DNA of 64,000 nucleotides from Affinundibacterium seohonense. GTDB lineage: Bacteria; Pseudomonadota; Gammaproteobacteria; Burkholderiales; Burkholderiaceae_D. Of this stretch, positions 56,873 to 64,000 are shown piece after piece; the stretch's first letter is position 1; the number at the start of each line of letters is the position of its first letter. The translations under genes and the position numbers were made by a program. The notes beneath the pieces were generated by a model, which saw nothing but the letters and a program-made list of their open reading frames with translations, had not been told where the DNA came from and did not search any database. The stretch spans positions 186,001-250,000 of the forward strand of contig NZ_JACOFW010000005.1 of assembly GCF_014284305.1 (NCBI RefSeq), given 5' to 3'.

Positions 56873-58585
56873 TTAATTAATACGCTTTACACGTCCAACT
56901 GGTTTATCGCTGCCGACAGGTGTCCCCGCTTGATCACGTGTTTTGATATACGACATAAACACATCGATATCTTTAATGCCGGTATCAATCACGTTTTTCC
57001 CTTGCAAGAACATCGCGACGCGATCACCGCCACCTGCAATAAAATTATTCGCAACGATACGATATTCACGCTGATCATCCAGTGCGACGCCATTCAATTT
57101 AACGCTATCAGGAATGACACGCTCGCCAACTTTACGTTTGGCATCCCAGGTATAAGTAAACCCATCCGAAACCTGCAGGACATTTCTACCATCTTGTGAT
57201 TCCTCATTTAACCAGACCTGCTGCTCAAGCAAGCCGCGAATTTGTGCGCCAGTCAAACTCATCATCACTAAGGTATTCCCAAACGGGAGCACAGTCGCAT
57301 TTTGTCCATAAGTGCTGATATTTCCAGCCAAGGTTTCCAGATTGCCACGTATGCCTTTATTGTTCATGAACGCAATCTGCGCCCCCATATCTTTGACGGC
57401 AGCAAGCTGGGCATCCGCGACCACATTACCTAATGCTGATTCGCCCGCTTCATTCATCTGGCGTGTAATTACCGGCACAGCAAGTCGCGCAATGGGTTGG
57501 GAGATAATGCTCTTGCTACCTTCGCGTGCCTTATGCAATAAACTAGTTAGGCCTTCTGGTGCAGGCGCAGTACCTGGCTCCATCAACATATTCTGTGCTT
57601 CGATATCGGTCACTTGATGTGTAGCACCGTCCAACTTCAGGGAGATGCGTGTTAAGAGATGTCCATACATCTGCGCTTGAGTCACAGTGCGGCCTTCAAC
57701 TTTACAGACAAAACCTGTATGACTATGACCACTCACAATTAGTTTAATGGCGGGATCCAGTCGTTTCACAATATTCACAATCGGACCTTTTAATTGGGAA
57801 CATGCGGGCTGATCAAAGGCTTCCGTTGTTGTGCCACCTTCATGAATCAACACCACAAAAACTTTCACGCCCATTTCTTTCAGCGCTGGAATCGTACGAT
57901 TGATACCTTCCGCCTCATCGATGAAACTTAAATCCTTTACTTTGTCGCCGGCCACCATCAATGGCGTGTCACGTAATACTGCGCCGATAAAAGCAATCTT
58001 GACGCCCTTCACCTCTTCAACGTGATAAGCAGGAAAAAATGGTTTCTGACTTTGCTTATCCAAAACATTTGAAGCGATGTAAGAAAATTGTGTACCAGGA
58101 AATCGGCCATCGAACTTGCACGCACGATCTGGACGCGGTGAATCGCAACCGCCATGAATTTGTCGTTGCAATTCTTGCAGACCATGATCAAATTCATGAT
58201 TACCTAAAGCACTCACACGCAACCCCATACGGCCTAAAGCATGCAAGGTTGGTTCATCGGCGAACAAGGACGAAATCGCTGGACTAGCACCAATCAAATC
58301 ACCGCCACCGACAAAAATTAAATCTTTATCTTCTTTACGCCAAGCCGCTAAATTGGCACCCAAGGTCTCAATGCCACCACCAACAATCGTCTTGGAAACA
58401 GGATCTGCGCGGCGGGTAAAACTAAATTTTTCTTGTTCAAGATGTCCATGAAAATCATTGATCGCGACCAGATTCAACATGATCGGTTCAGTCTTCGGTG
58501 TGGCACATGCTAGCAGGCCACAAGACAAGATTAGAGTAAGTGCGGTTCGCGCAGACGGGAACCAGGTGTAGTGTGGTAGTTGCAT
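56873..58585 (-). CDS. 5'-nucleotidase / UshA-like metallophosphoesterase lipoprotein
   Basis: A 570-residue protein from ATG 58585, with GAGG upstream. The N-terminus has a lipobox (GLLAC, Cys about 26), so it is a membrane-anchored lipoprotein. The metallophosphatase motifs are NDFHGHLE, GGGDLIGASP, GNHEFDHG and SGHSHTGF. The C-terminal UshA-type nucleotide-binding domain has GNVVADAQLAAVKD and NNFIAGGGDRV. It hydrolyses nucleoside 5'-phosphates. It shares strand and theme with S1/P1 nuclease and adenosine deaminase genes downstream (61 bp to the nuclease), so an operon is likely. Confidence 0.93.
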   Translation of the reverse strand: MQLPHYTWFPSARTALTLILSCGLLACATPKTEPIMLNLVAINDFHGHLEQEKFSFTRRADPVSKTIVGGGIETLGANLAAWRKEDKDLIFVGGGDLIGASPAISSLFADEPTLHALGRMGLRVSALGNHEFDHGLQELQRQIHGGCDSPRPDRACKFDGRFPGTQFSYIASNVLDKQSQKPFFPAYHVEEVKGVKIAFIGAVLRDTPLMVAGDKVKDLSFIDEAEGINRTIPALKEMGVKVFVVLIHEGGTTTEAFDQPACSQLKGPIVNIVKRLDPAIKLIVSGHSHTGFVCKVEGRTVTQAQMYGHLLTRISLKLDGATHQVTDIEAQNMLMEPGTAPAPEGLTSLLHKAREGSKSIISQPIARLAVPVITRQMNEAGESALGNVVADAQLAAVKDMGAQIAFMNNKGIRGNLETLAGNISTYGQNATVLPFGNTLVMMSLTGAQIRGLLEQQVWLNEESQDGRNVLQVSDGFTYTWDAKRKVGERVIPDSVKLNGVALDDQREYRIVANNFIAGGGDRVAMFLQGKNVIDTGIKDIDVFMSYIKTRDQAGTPVGSDKPVGRVKRIN

Positions 58586-58734
58586 AATTTTTCGCCTCAC
58601 AGACGCTCTTATTTGTGTCTTGTTAGTGGCAAGAAGTCTGCGCATAAATTCGCAGACTCCAAACACCTATCATCAGTGGCCATCAAGGGTGATACATATT
58701 TAAAAAATCAAGAAGTCCAACTCACTTTAGCAAA

Positions 58735-58768
58735 TAAAAAACGGTCGGTGTCGCCACCAACCGTTTTT
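58735..58768 (-). terminator. Rho-independent terminator after the large TonB receptor
   Basis: On the minus strand AAAACGGTTGGTG-gcga-CACCGACCGTTTT forms a long stem with one wobble, followed by T's, 18 bp after the receptor stop. The 5'-nucleotidase operon therefore starts separately or by read-through. Confidence 0.88.
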
Positions 58769-58785
58769 AGAATGCGCATCAGTGA

Positions 58786-61700
58786 TTAGAACTCATAACG
58801 CAAAGTAGCTTGGATTGCCCATTGAGATTCGCCCTTGATTTGACGAGTATCATAGCCTTCAACGGTTGAACGAACGTTATAGACATACTTACCTTGTGGA
58901 TCTAAACCAGCGTAATCCACAAAACTACGCGCTTGCCCACCACCACTTTGGAAACCAACTTCGCTAATACGACCCCATTTTTTGTTTAACAAATTGCCAA
59001 AGTTAAACAAATCCAAAATGAAGACCGCTTTGTTGTTCTTGTAAAGTCCAGGCAACTCTTGTGTGAAACGCATATCAATACTATTGGTCCATGGCGCGAA
59101 ACTAGCGTTACGTTTCACCACACCGCCCGCAGCATTCATCAAGTCGGTGTTTTGATTCACAACATTCCAGAAACGTGTTTCATTCGTTTTATCCGTCGCA
59201 GTATCGCCTCGGAATACAACTTCACCAGAACCAAACGCTTTTGGTATGTACATTAAATCGTTACCGCCAACGCCATCACCGTTCAAATCGTTGTTGACAG
59301 TCCAGCTGTATGGCTTACCACTACGACCTTCATAAAACACGCCAAACGTACTCTTCAAAGTAGCAAAGAGGGACTTTTGCCAAGTCATACTCATATTGAT
59401 ACGGTCTTTTACTAAGTAAGACGAGTTCGAAGCGATTTTCTCATTCGGATTGAGAGCCGCACGTGCTGCCCAGTTAGAGTTAGCGACGGAGGATGTCAAG
59501 CCGCTCACTTCAGTTGCTTCAGTGTAAGTGTACGCAGCGTTCCAACCAAAACCACTTGAGATAGGCTTAGTCAAAGACAAGGTCACTAAATTACCGCCAC
59601 CTTCACTGGTTTTTGCCGCCAAGAGGACATTGTTGTAATTAGGATTGCTCAAAGCCTTGGCGCGGAAACCAGCACAAGCGCCCGAAGTTACCGTACCACC
59701 TGTAGCAGTCCAACATGCTGGGTTATAACCCTGTGGCGTGTAGAACAACTGACGACCATCGGTACCAGTCTTGGTTGCGTCACCCAAATTCAAATGTTGG
59801 TAGTAAATCGCTTGCTTGTTGCGAGTATTCAAATATTCCGCACCGAAAATCAATCCAAACCATGGCAATTGATGATCAAAAGCCAAATTGCCTTTCCATA
59901 CCGCTGGCTGGCCTAGACCTGGCTGCAAGAAATCGACGTTAGCAGCTGGAGTTACACCAACAAAATTAGTTGGCTGCTTGGTTGGATCCATGCTGAATGT
60001 ACCATCAACGCCTGGACATGCGGCAAAGCCGGATGTACCACAACCAATGACTCTAGTTGCAACACCCGTATTTGAGAATGGATTGGCTAACCAAACATTC
60101 GCGGCAGCACCCTGGAACAAGCCAAGACCACCACGGACTTGTGTCAAACGTGCGCTTTCGATTGCGTAGTTAAAACCAAAACGTGGTTGAACTAAATTTT
60201 GACCATCGATCGTCTGCGTGTTATCCAAACCGAATCCACCAGATTGACGAACACCCGTTGCAGCGACGCCAGCAATCATTGGCGCTGCAGCTGCCGCGTT
60301 TGCCAAAGGACGTTCACTAATGGACGGCGCATCTAAACGTAGGCCATACATGATTGTCAGACTACGATTAATCTTCCATGTGTCTTGAATGAAAGCACCT
60401 GTGTTCTTCAAAGTGAATTTGGCAATCGCATTATCTAAAGAACCACCAGCAACCGGTACTTGAACAATATAGCTATTTGGGCGGCCACGACTAAAGTTTT
60501 CTAGCACTGCGGCTTCGACTTGGGCTGCGGTTGCCTTACTGCAATCGATCGCGCCAAAACTGTAGTTTGTTGTGGAGGTGCTGCTTGTACAATTGAAATT
60601 GTAAGTCCCGTTCACGTTTTGCAAAAACGCGTTATAGACTTCATTGTTACTGTAATCGCCACCGAACTTCACTTCGTGGTTACCAACATTCCAGTTGGCG
60701 CCGAAATACACATCGGCTGTTTTGGTACGCAAGACGTTATTTTGACGACTAGCTTCTGTACCAAAATTCAGGAATCGAGATCCTGTACCAATTGTGCTTG
60801 GCGTACCAGCTGGTAAGGCACCTGCGAAATTCAAACCGATCGATGGCAAATTCGCGTTGTTTTTAGGGACGCTATCATTATCGCGTGAGGACACTTTGAA
60901 TTCGGTTGAAAATTGCGGTGTCCAGTCAGAGAACACTTGCGCAACGACAGATTCAACCGTTTTATTCTGGCTCCACCAGTATGAACTTAGAGACAAACCG
61001 CTAGACGAAAATCCTGCGAATGTTGGCTCTTTTTGTTCAGTTTTTGAATAACGGAAATTAGCGCGATGATCGTCATTGATGTTCCAGTCAATCTTGATCA
61101 AAGCATCTTTTACCACCAATTCAGTACCTGCTGGAATATCGACAGAACCGATATCCGCACCGTATTTATTTTTCGCTACCGCTTGTGCACCAGAAATCGC
61201 TGATGGTGTAATGCCGACGTTCGTTTGTGCGCTACCCAATGGACCAAAAGATGGTGCGGTACGGCTGCTATTCAATTGCTCAAGACTAGCAAAGAAAAAT
61301 AATTTATCTTGAATAATCGGGCCGCCAAAAGTAACACCTTTGACTTGATCTTTAAAGCCAGGCGGATCGAAGTAAGCACCGCTGGTATCGTTAAAGCGCT
61401 TACCTACAAGACTGAAGTTACGGAAAACGTAGTAAGCACTACCTTTAAAATTATTCGTACCAGATTTGGTTACCGCATTGATATTAGCCCCGGTATAACC
61501 CTTTTGCGTCACGTCATAATTAGAGACGTTAACTTGCACGGATTGAATGGCATCAATCGAAATTGGTTGTTTTGCCGTTGGCAAACCATTGGCTTCCAAA
61601 CCAAACGTATCGCTGATACCAACACCATCAATGGTGATCGAGTTATAGCGTGAGTTTTGACCGCCCGCTGAAATCTCACCACGTTCTTTATCAGTTTGCG

Positions 61701-62205
61701 AAATACGTGGATCGGTACGTGCATAGTCAGCCAAGTTGCGCTGAATCGAACCTAAAGCGGCCAACTCTCTGGCACCAATGTTTGTGCCTGTACCCATGGT
61801 GCTGCTGTTGAATTTTTCAGGCTTATTCGCACTTCCGGTAACTTGCACAACTTGTACCGCACTGCCGATAACGGCATCGACGTTCGCAGTTTCAGCTAAT
61901 TGGATAAATACGTTTTCACGCTTTTCGGTGATGCCGTCTTGTGTGATCGTAATTGTGTAAGGACCGCCAACGCGCAAACCGCGCGTCATATAACGCCCTT
62001 GTGCATCGGTCACGGTGCTGCTAACCGAACCGGACTCAGTGTGGACTATCGTCACTTTCGCACCAGCCACTGGCTTACCAACATTGCTAGTGACTAAACC
62101 ACCAATACCCGACGTCGTGTTTTGCGCGATTGCCGGCACTGTAGACAGTGCGATTGCTAGACTAAACGCGAGTTTCGTCAAACGAAACTTTTGCTGTTTG
62201 TTCAT
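58786..62205 (-). CDS. Oar-like TonB-dependent receptor with carboxypeptidase-like N-domain
   Basis: A 1139-residue outer-membrane receptor. A Sec signal (about 1-27, IAQN) is followed by a carboxypeptidase-regulatory-like Ig domain (about 33-110: VGKPVAGAKVTIVHTESG and YMTRGLRVGGPYTITI). The plug domain contains QRNLADYARTDPRISQTDKE and ITIDGVGISDTFG, and the barrel ends in LRYEF. This is the Oar/SusC-like type that imports large ligands or takes part in vesicle or surface binding. GGAG precedes the ATG. Context with nuclease, nucleotidase and nucleoside hydrolase genes suggests nucleotides or nucleic-acid fragments as ligand, which is inference. Confidence 0.92.
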   Translation of the reverse strand: MNKQQKFRLTKLAFSLAIALSTVPAIAQNTTSGIGGLVTSNVGKPVAGAKVTIVHTESGSVSSTVTDAQGRYMTRGLRVGGPYTITITQDGITEKRENVFIQLAETANVDAVIGSAVQVVQVTGSANKPEKFNSSTMGTGTNIGARELAALGSIQRNLADYARTDPRISQTDKERGEISAGGQNSRYNSITIDGVGISDTFGLEANGLPTAKQPISIDAIQSVQVNVSNYDVTQKGYTGANINAVTKSGTNNFKGSAYYVFRNFSLVGKRFNDTSGAYFDPPGFKDQVKGVTFGGPIIQDKLFFFASLEQLNSSRTAPSFGPLGSAQTNVGITPSAISGAQAVAKNKYGADIGSVDIPAGTELVVKDALIKIDWNINDDHRANFRYSKTEQKEPTFAGFSSSGLSLSSYWWSQNKTVESVVAQVFSDWTPQFSTEFKVSSRDNDSVPKNNANLPSIGLNFAGALPAGTPSTIGTGSRFLNFGTEASRQNNVLRTKTADVYFGANWNVGNHEVKFGGDYSNNEVYNAFLQNVNGTYNFNCTSSTSTTNYSFGAIDCSKATAAQVEAAVLENFSRGRPNSYIVQVPVAGGSLDNAIAKFTLKNTGAFIQDTWKINRSLTIMYGLRLDAPSISERPLANAAAAAPMIAGVAATGVRQSGGFGLDNTQTIDGQNLVQPRFGFNYAIESARLTQVRGGLGLFQGAAANVWLANPFSNTGVATRVIGCGTSGFAACPGVDGTFSMDPTKQPTNFVGVTPAANVDFLQPGLGQPAVWKGNLAFDHQLPWFGLIFGAEYLNTRNKQAIYYQHLNLGDATKTGTDGRQLFYTPQGYNPACWTATGGTVTSGACAGFRAKALSNPNYNNVLLAAKTSEGGGNLVTLSLTKPISSGFGWNAAYTYTEATEVSGLTSSVANSNWAARAALNPNEKIASNSSYLVKDRINMSMTWQKSLFATLKSTFGVFYEGRSGKPYSWTVNNDLNGDGVGGNDLMYIPKAFGSGEVVFRGDTATDKTNETRFWNVVNQNTDLMNAAGGVVKRNASFAPWTNSIDMRFTQELPGLYKNNKAVFILDLFNFGNLLNKKWGRISEVGFQSGGGQARSFVDYAGLDPQGKYVYNVRSTVEGYDTRQIKGESQWAIQATLRYEF

Positions 62206-62393
62206 AATTAATACTCCAAAGGTAAATAAACAGTTTTATATAAAAGACAAAAATTAGTTACAGCAGATATCGATATTTCCGCGCAAAAGACCTCCATTTC
62301 ACCGCACTTTTGCTTCAACTCGATGACAGGCACATTTTTTTATTAGAGGGTTTATTCGAATACCACATGATTGTGGTTTTTTAATCCGAAAAT

Positions 62394-63236
62394 TTAAACT
62401 TTAGAATGTATTTCCTGCAATCTCTCGGTTAAATACGAACCAGCAGTATGGCGTTTTGATAAGACCACTTCTGGTCGCGGATGCAAAAATAAGGGCAAAG
62501 AAACGCGCGATTTTTTCGCCTCGTCGCCAGTCGGATTTAACACGCGATGGATGGTCGATGGATAATAACCATCCGATGCTTCTTGCAGCATGTCGCCGAT
62601 ATTCACGATCAACATACCAAAGTCACAGGGCACATCGTGCCACTCACCATCTTTACCAACCACCTGCAAACCCGCTGCAGTCGCCGCTGGAAGAATTGTC
62701 AATAAATTGATATCACCGTGGGCTGCCGCACGGACTGCGCCGGGCTCTTCATCGCCTTGTAGTGGCGGGTAATGCAAGACGCGTAACAGCGTCTGTTCGC
62801 TGCCAGTAATCATCTGTGACAGTGGCATGGAATATTTGGCCTTCACTGCAGGTGGCGTGTATTGCTCGACCCATTGCAATAATGTCGCAGCCAATTCCGC
62901 CCCTTCTTTGTAATATCGACTGGCGGCATCTGATACTTCCGCTGGATAACGGCCCCAAGGATAAATGTGATAGAACTCTTTCAAATCTCGCTTGGTATTT
63001 CCCTTCGCGGTTTCCGATACCGCAGGCGAAAAATATCCATCAAATTTTTGCGGATCATAAGCGTATTGATGCTTGGCTTCATTTTGAAAAAATCCATACC
63101 ATTCATCGTAAACCGTGTTCAATAATTGCTGCGGCAAAGGATGATTGGTGAGCACACCAAACCCGGTATTGTGCAAACTTTCGGCAAAATCTTTGGCCGC
63201 TGTTGGGCTCGTAAAATCGACAGGCGTAATCAACAT
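62394..63236 (-). CDS. Fe(II)/2-oxoglutarate-type oxygenase (isopenicillin N synthase family)
   Basis: A 280-residue oxygenase from ATG 63236 with GAGGAG upstream. The iron triad is complete: HGD in AAAHGDINLLTI (about 188-190) and the second His in YYPSTIHRV (about 241), with RVSLPLF (about 257-263) carrying the co-substrate Arg and Ser. An N-terminal DIOX_N-like part is present (GFGVLTNHPLP). It lies between a nucleoside hydrolase gene and a TonB receptor, in a purine/nucleoside salvage locus, so it may act on a nucleobase or a related compound. The substrate is not known. Confidence 0.86.
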   Translation of the reverse strand: MLITPVDFTSPTAAKDFAESLHNTGFGVLTNHPLPQQLLNTVYDEWYGFFQNEAKHQYAYDPQKFDGYFSPAVSETAKGNTKRDLKEFYHIYPWGRYPAEVSDAASRYYKEGAELAATLLQWVEQYTPPAVKAKYSMPLSQMITGSEQTLLRVLHYPPLQGDEEPGAVRAAAHGDINLLTILPAATAAGLQVVGKDGEWHDVPCDFGMLIVNIGDMLQEASDGYYPSTIHRVLNPTGDEAKKSRVSLPLFLHPRPEVVLSKRHTAGSYLTERLQEIHSKV

Positions 63237-63292
63237 CGCTGACTCCTCAAAATATGTAGAACTATTGTCTATGCTCTGCAGCACCGCACAAC

Positions 63293-64000
63293 TTACGATA
63301 CCAGTGGGGTGCGTAACCAATCTGATTGCAAAGTTGATTCAATCAGTGCCAAGCACTGCGCCGTATCGACTTGCAGACAAACCTGCGTTTCTGGTCGATG
63401 CGTTTCCCAGCCTGACTGTGCGTAGGCCAAAGCACCGCCATGTCTATCCATCATGGTCTGTCCATTGCCTAGGCCATCGAGTTGTACCCGCACCCGTCCG
63501 TCTTGGGTTTGGAACAATTCAGGTGCGACCAAATAGACAAAGGCCAAAATGTCATGACAATAGCAAGCGTGACCTAAATCAGGACGGGCGCTTTGATAGA
63601 AATCGCAATAAAAATTCACCGCGTGCAAGAGTGTCGTCATCGCCGGGTGCTGCTGATGATGCTGCGCCAAACTGGCAAAATAAGTCGACTCCAATATCAC
63701 TCTATGCGTGACGTCAAGGCCCACCATCGCCAACTTCCAGCCTGCGCTAAAGACCAAGTCGGCAGCATGCGGATCGTTCCACACATTCGCCTCTGCCACT
63801 GGCGACACATTACCTGGCTCGATCACAGTACCTGCCATCAGCACCACTTGTTTAATCAATGTAGGCAGTTGCGGCTCCATCTTCAGCGCCAAGCCTAAGT
63901 TGATCAAAGGACCGACCGCGACTAGCGTAATTTCGCCTGGATATAACCTTGCCATCTTCACGATAAACTCAGCGGCCGACATCGCCTCGGCTTGCCCCGT
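63293..64000 (-). CDS. Inosine-uridine-type nucleoside hydrolase (partial)
   Basis: The C-terminal 235 residues of a nucleoside hydrolase; the N-terminus with the DxDxxxDD calcium site lies beyond the right edge. Visible blocks are GEITLVAVGPLINLGLAL, VVLMAGTVIEPGNVSPVAEANVWNDP and VGLDVTHRV; the metal-binding Asp is in CHDILAF. It splits nucleosides to base and ribose. It ends 57 bp before the oxygenase gene on the same strand, so both may be in one operon. No stop interrupts the frame at the edge. Confidence 0.92.
   Translation of the reverse strand, partial: TGQAEAMSAAEFIVKMARLYPGEITLVAVGPLINLGLALKMEPQLPTLIKQVVLMAGTVIEPGNVSPVAEANVWNDPHAADLVFSAGWKLAMVGLDVTHRVILESTYFASLAQHHQQHPAMTTLLHAVNFYCDFYQSARPDLGHACYCHDILAFVYLVAPELFQTQDGRVRVQLDGLGNGQTMMDRHGGALAYAQSGWETHRPETQVCLQVDTAQCLALIESTLQSDWLRTPLVS

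Noticed and set aside
62362..62382. Hairpin ACCACA-tgat-TGTGGT followed by T's
   Set aside because: The T-run is on the plus strand while the neighbouring genes are on the minus strand, so it does not terminate them; the stem is only 6 bp.

Overview
The window looks like a chromosome segment of a betaproteobacterium of the order Burkholderiales, probably an Oxalobacteraceae / Undibacterium-like, polymer-degrading, moderate-GC organism. Support for this is the rplU-rpmA-obgE-proB order, the pilB-pilC-pilD-coaE-zapD-yacG block, a yhaJ/yhaK-like cluster and several large TonB-dependent receptors. The genus is an inference from gene order and protein style, not from a database search.

Region 1 (1-7.9 kb) is accessory. 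It carries a hipBA toxin-antitoxin pair with an extra MbcA/Xre-type antitoxin-like gene, an unrecognised gene flanked by inverted copies of a GCGCGCACTCAAAATTGA-type repeat, and an AbiEi/AbiEii pair with two operator-like repeats. This block ends at a 50-nt copy of the 3' end of tRNA-Phe(GAA) followed by a terminator, the classic scar of an element integrated into a tRNA gene. Beyond it are two unrecognised genes that share an unusual upstream motif (paired TTCTACAATT at 20-bp spacing), and a broken tyrosine integrase.

Region 2 (7.9-19.6 kb) is a pectin/rhamnogalacturonan utilisation locus: a FadR-type GntR regulator, GH105, DUF4861, GH28, a PL1-like pectate lyase, a frameshifted TSUP permease and a TonB receptor. 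Nearly identical double FadR-like operators lie before the GH105 gene and the TonB receptor gene, so one regulon is likely.

Region 3 (19.6-40.6 kb) is mostly core: an outer-membrane barrel, Lrp/arginase, proB, obgE, rpmA, rplU, a GH18 protein, ispB, type IV pilus assembly genes, coaE, zapD, yacG, a TyrR-like activator with dadA and alanine racemase, and ruvBA.

Region 4 (40.7-53.9 kb) has a shortened YhaJ-like LysR gene with DoxX and pirin genes, a solitary Stealth-family phosphotransferase, katG, and an AcoR-like sigma-54 activator divergent from an aldehyde dehydrogenase/DUF779 pair with a textbook -24/-12 promoter. It ends with a membrane EAL protein whose GGDEF domain is degenerate.

Region 5 (54.2-64 kb), all on the minus strand, looks like a nucleic-acid salvage locus: a periplasmic adenosine deaminase, S1/P1 nuclease, 5'-nucleotidase lipoprotein, Oar-like TonB receptor, an Fe(II)/2-oxoglutarate-type oxygenase and a nucleoside hydrolase cut by the window edge. 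Together they could degrade extracellular nucleic acid to nucleosides and bases.
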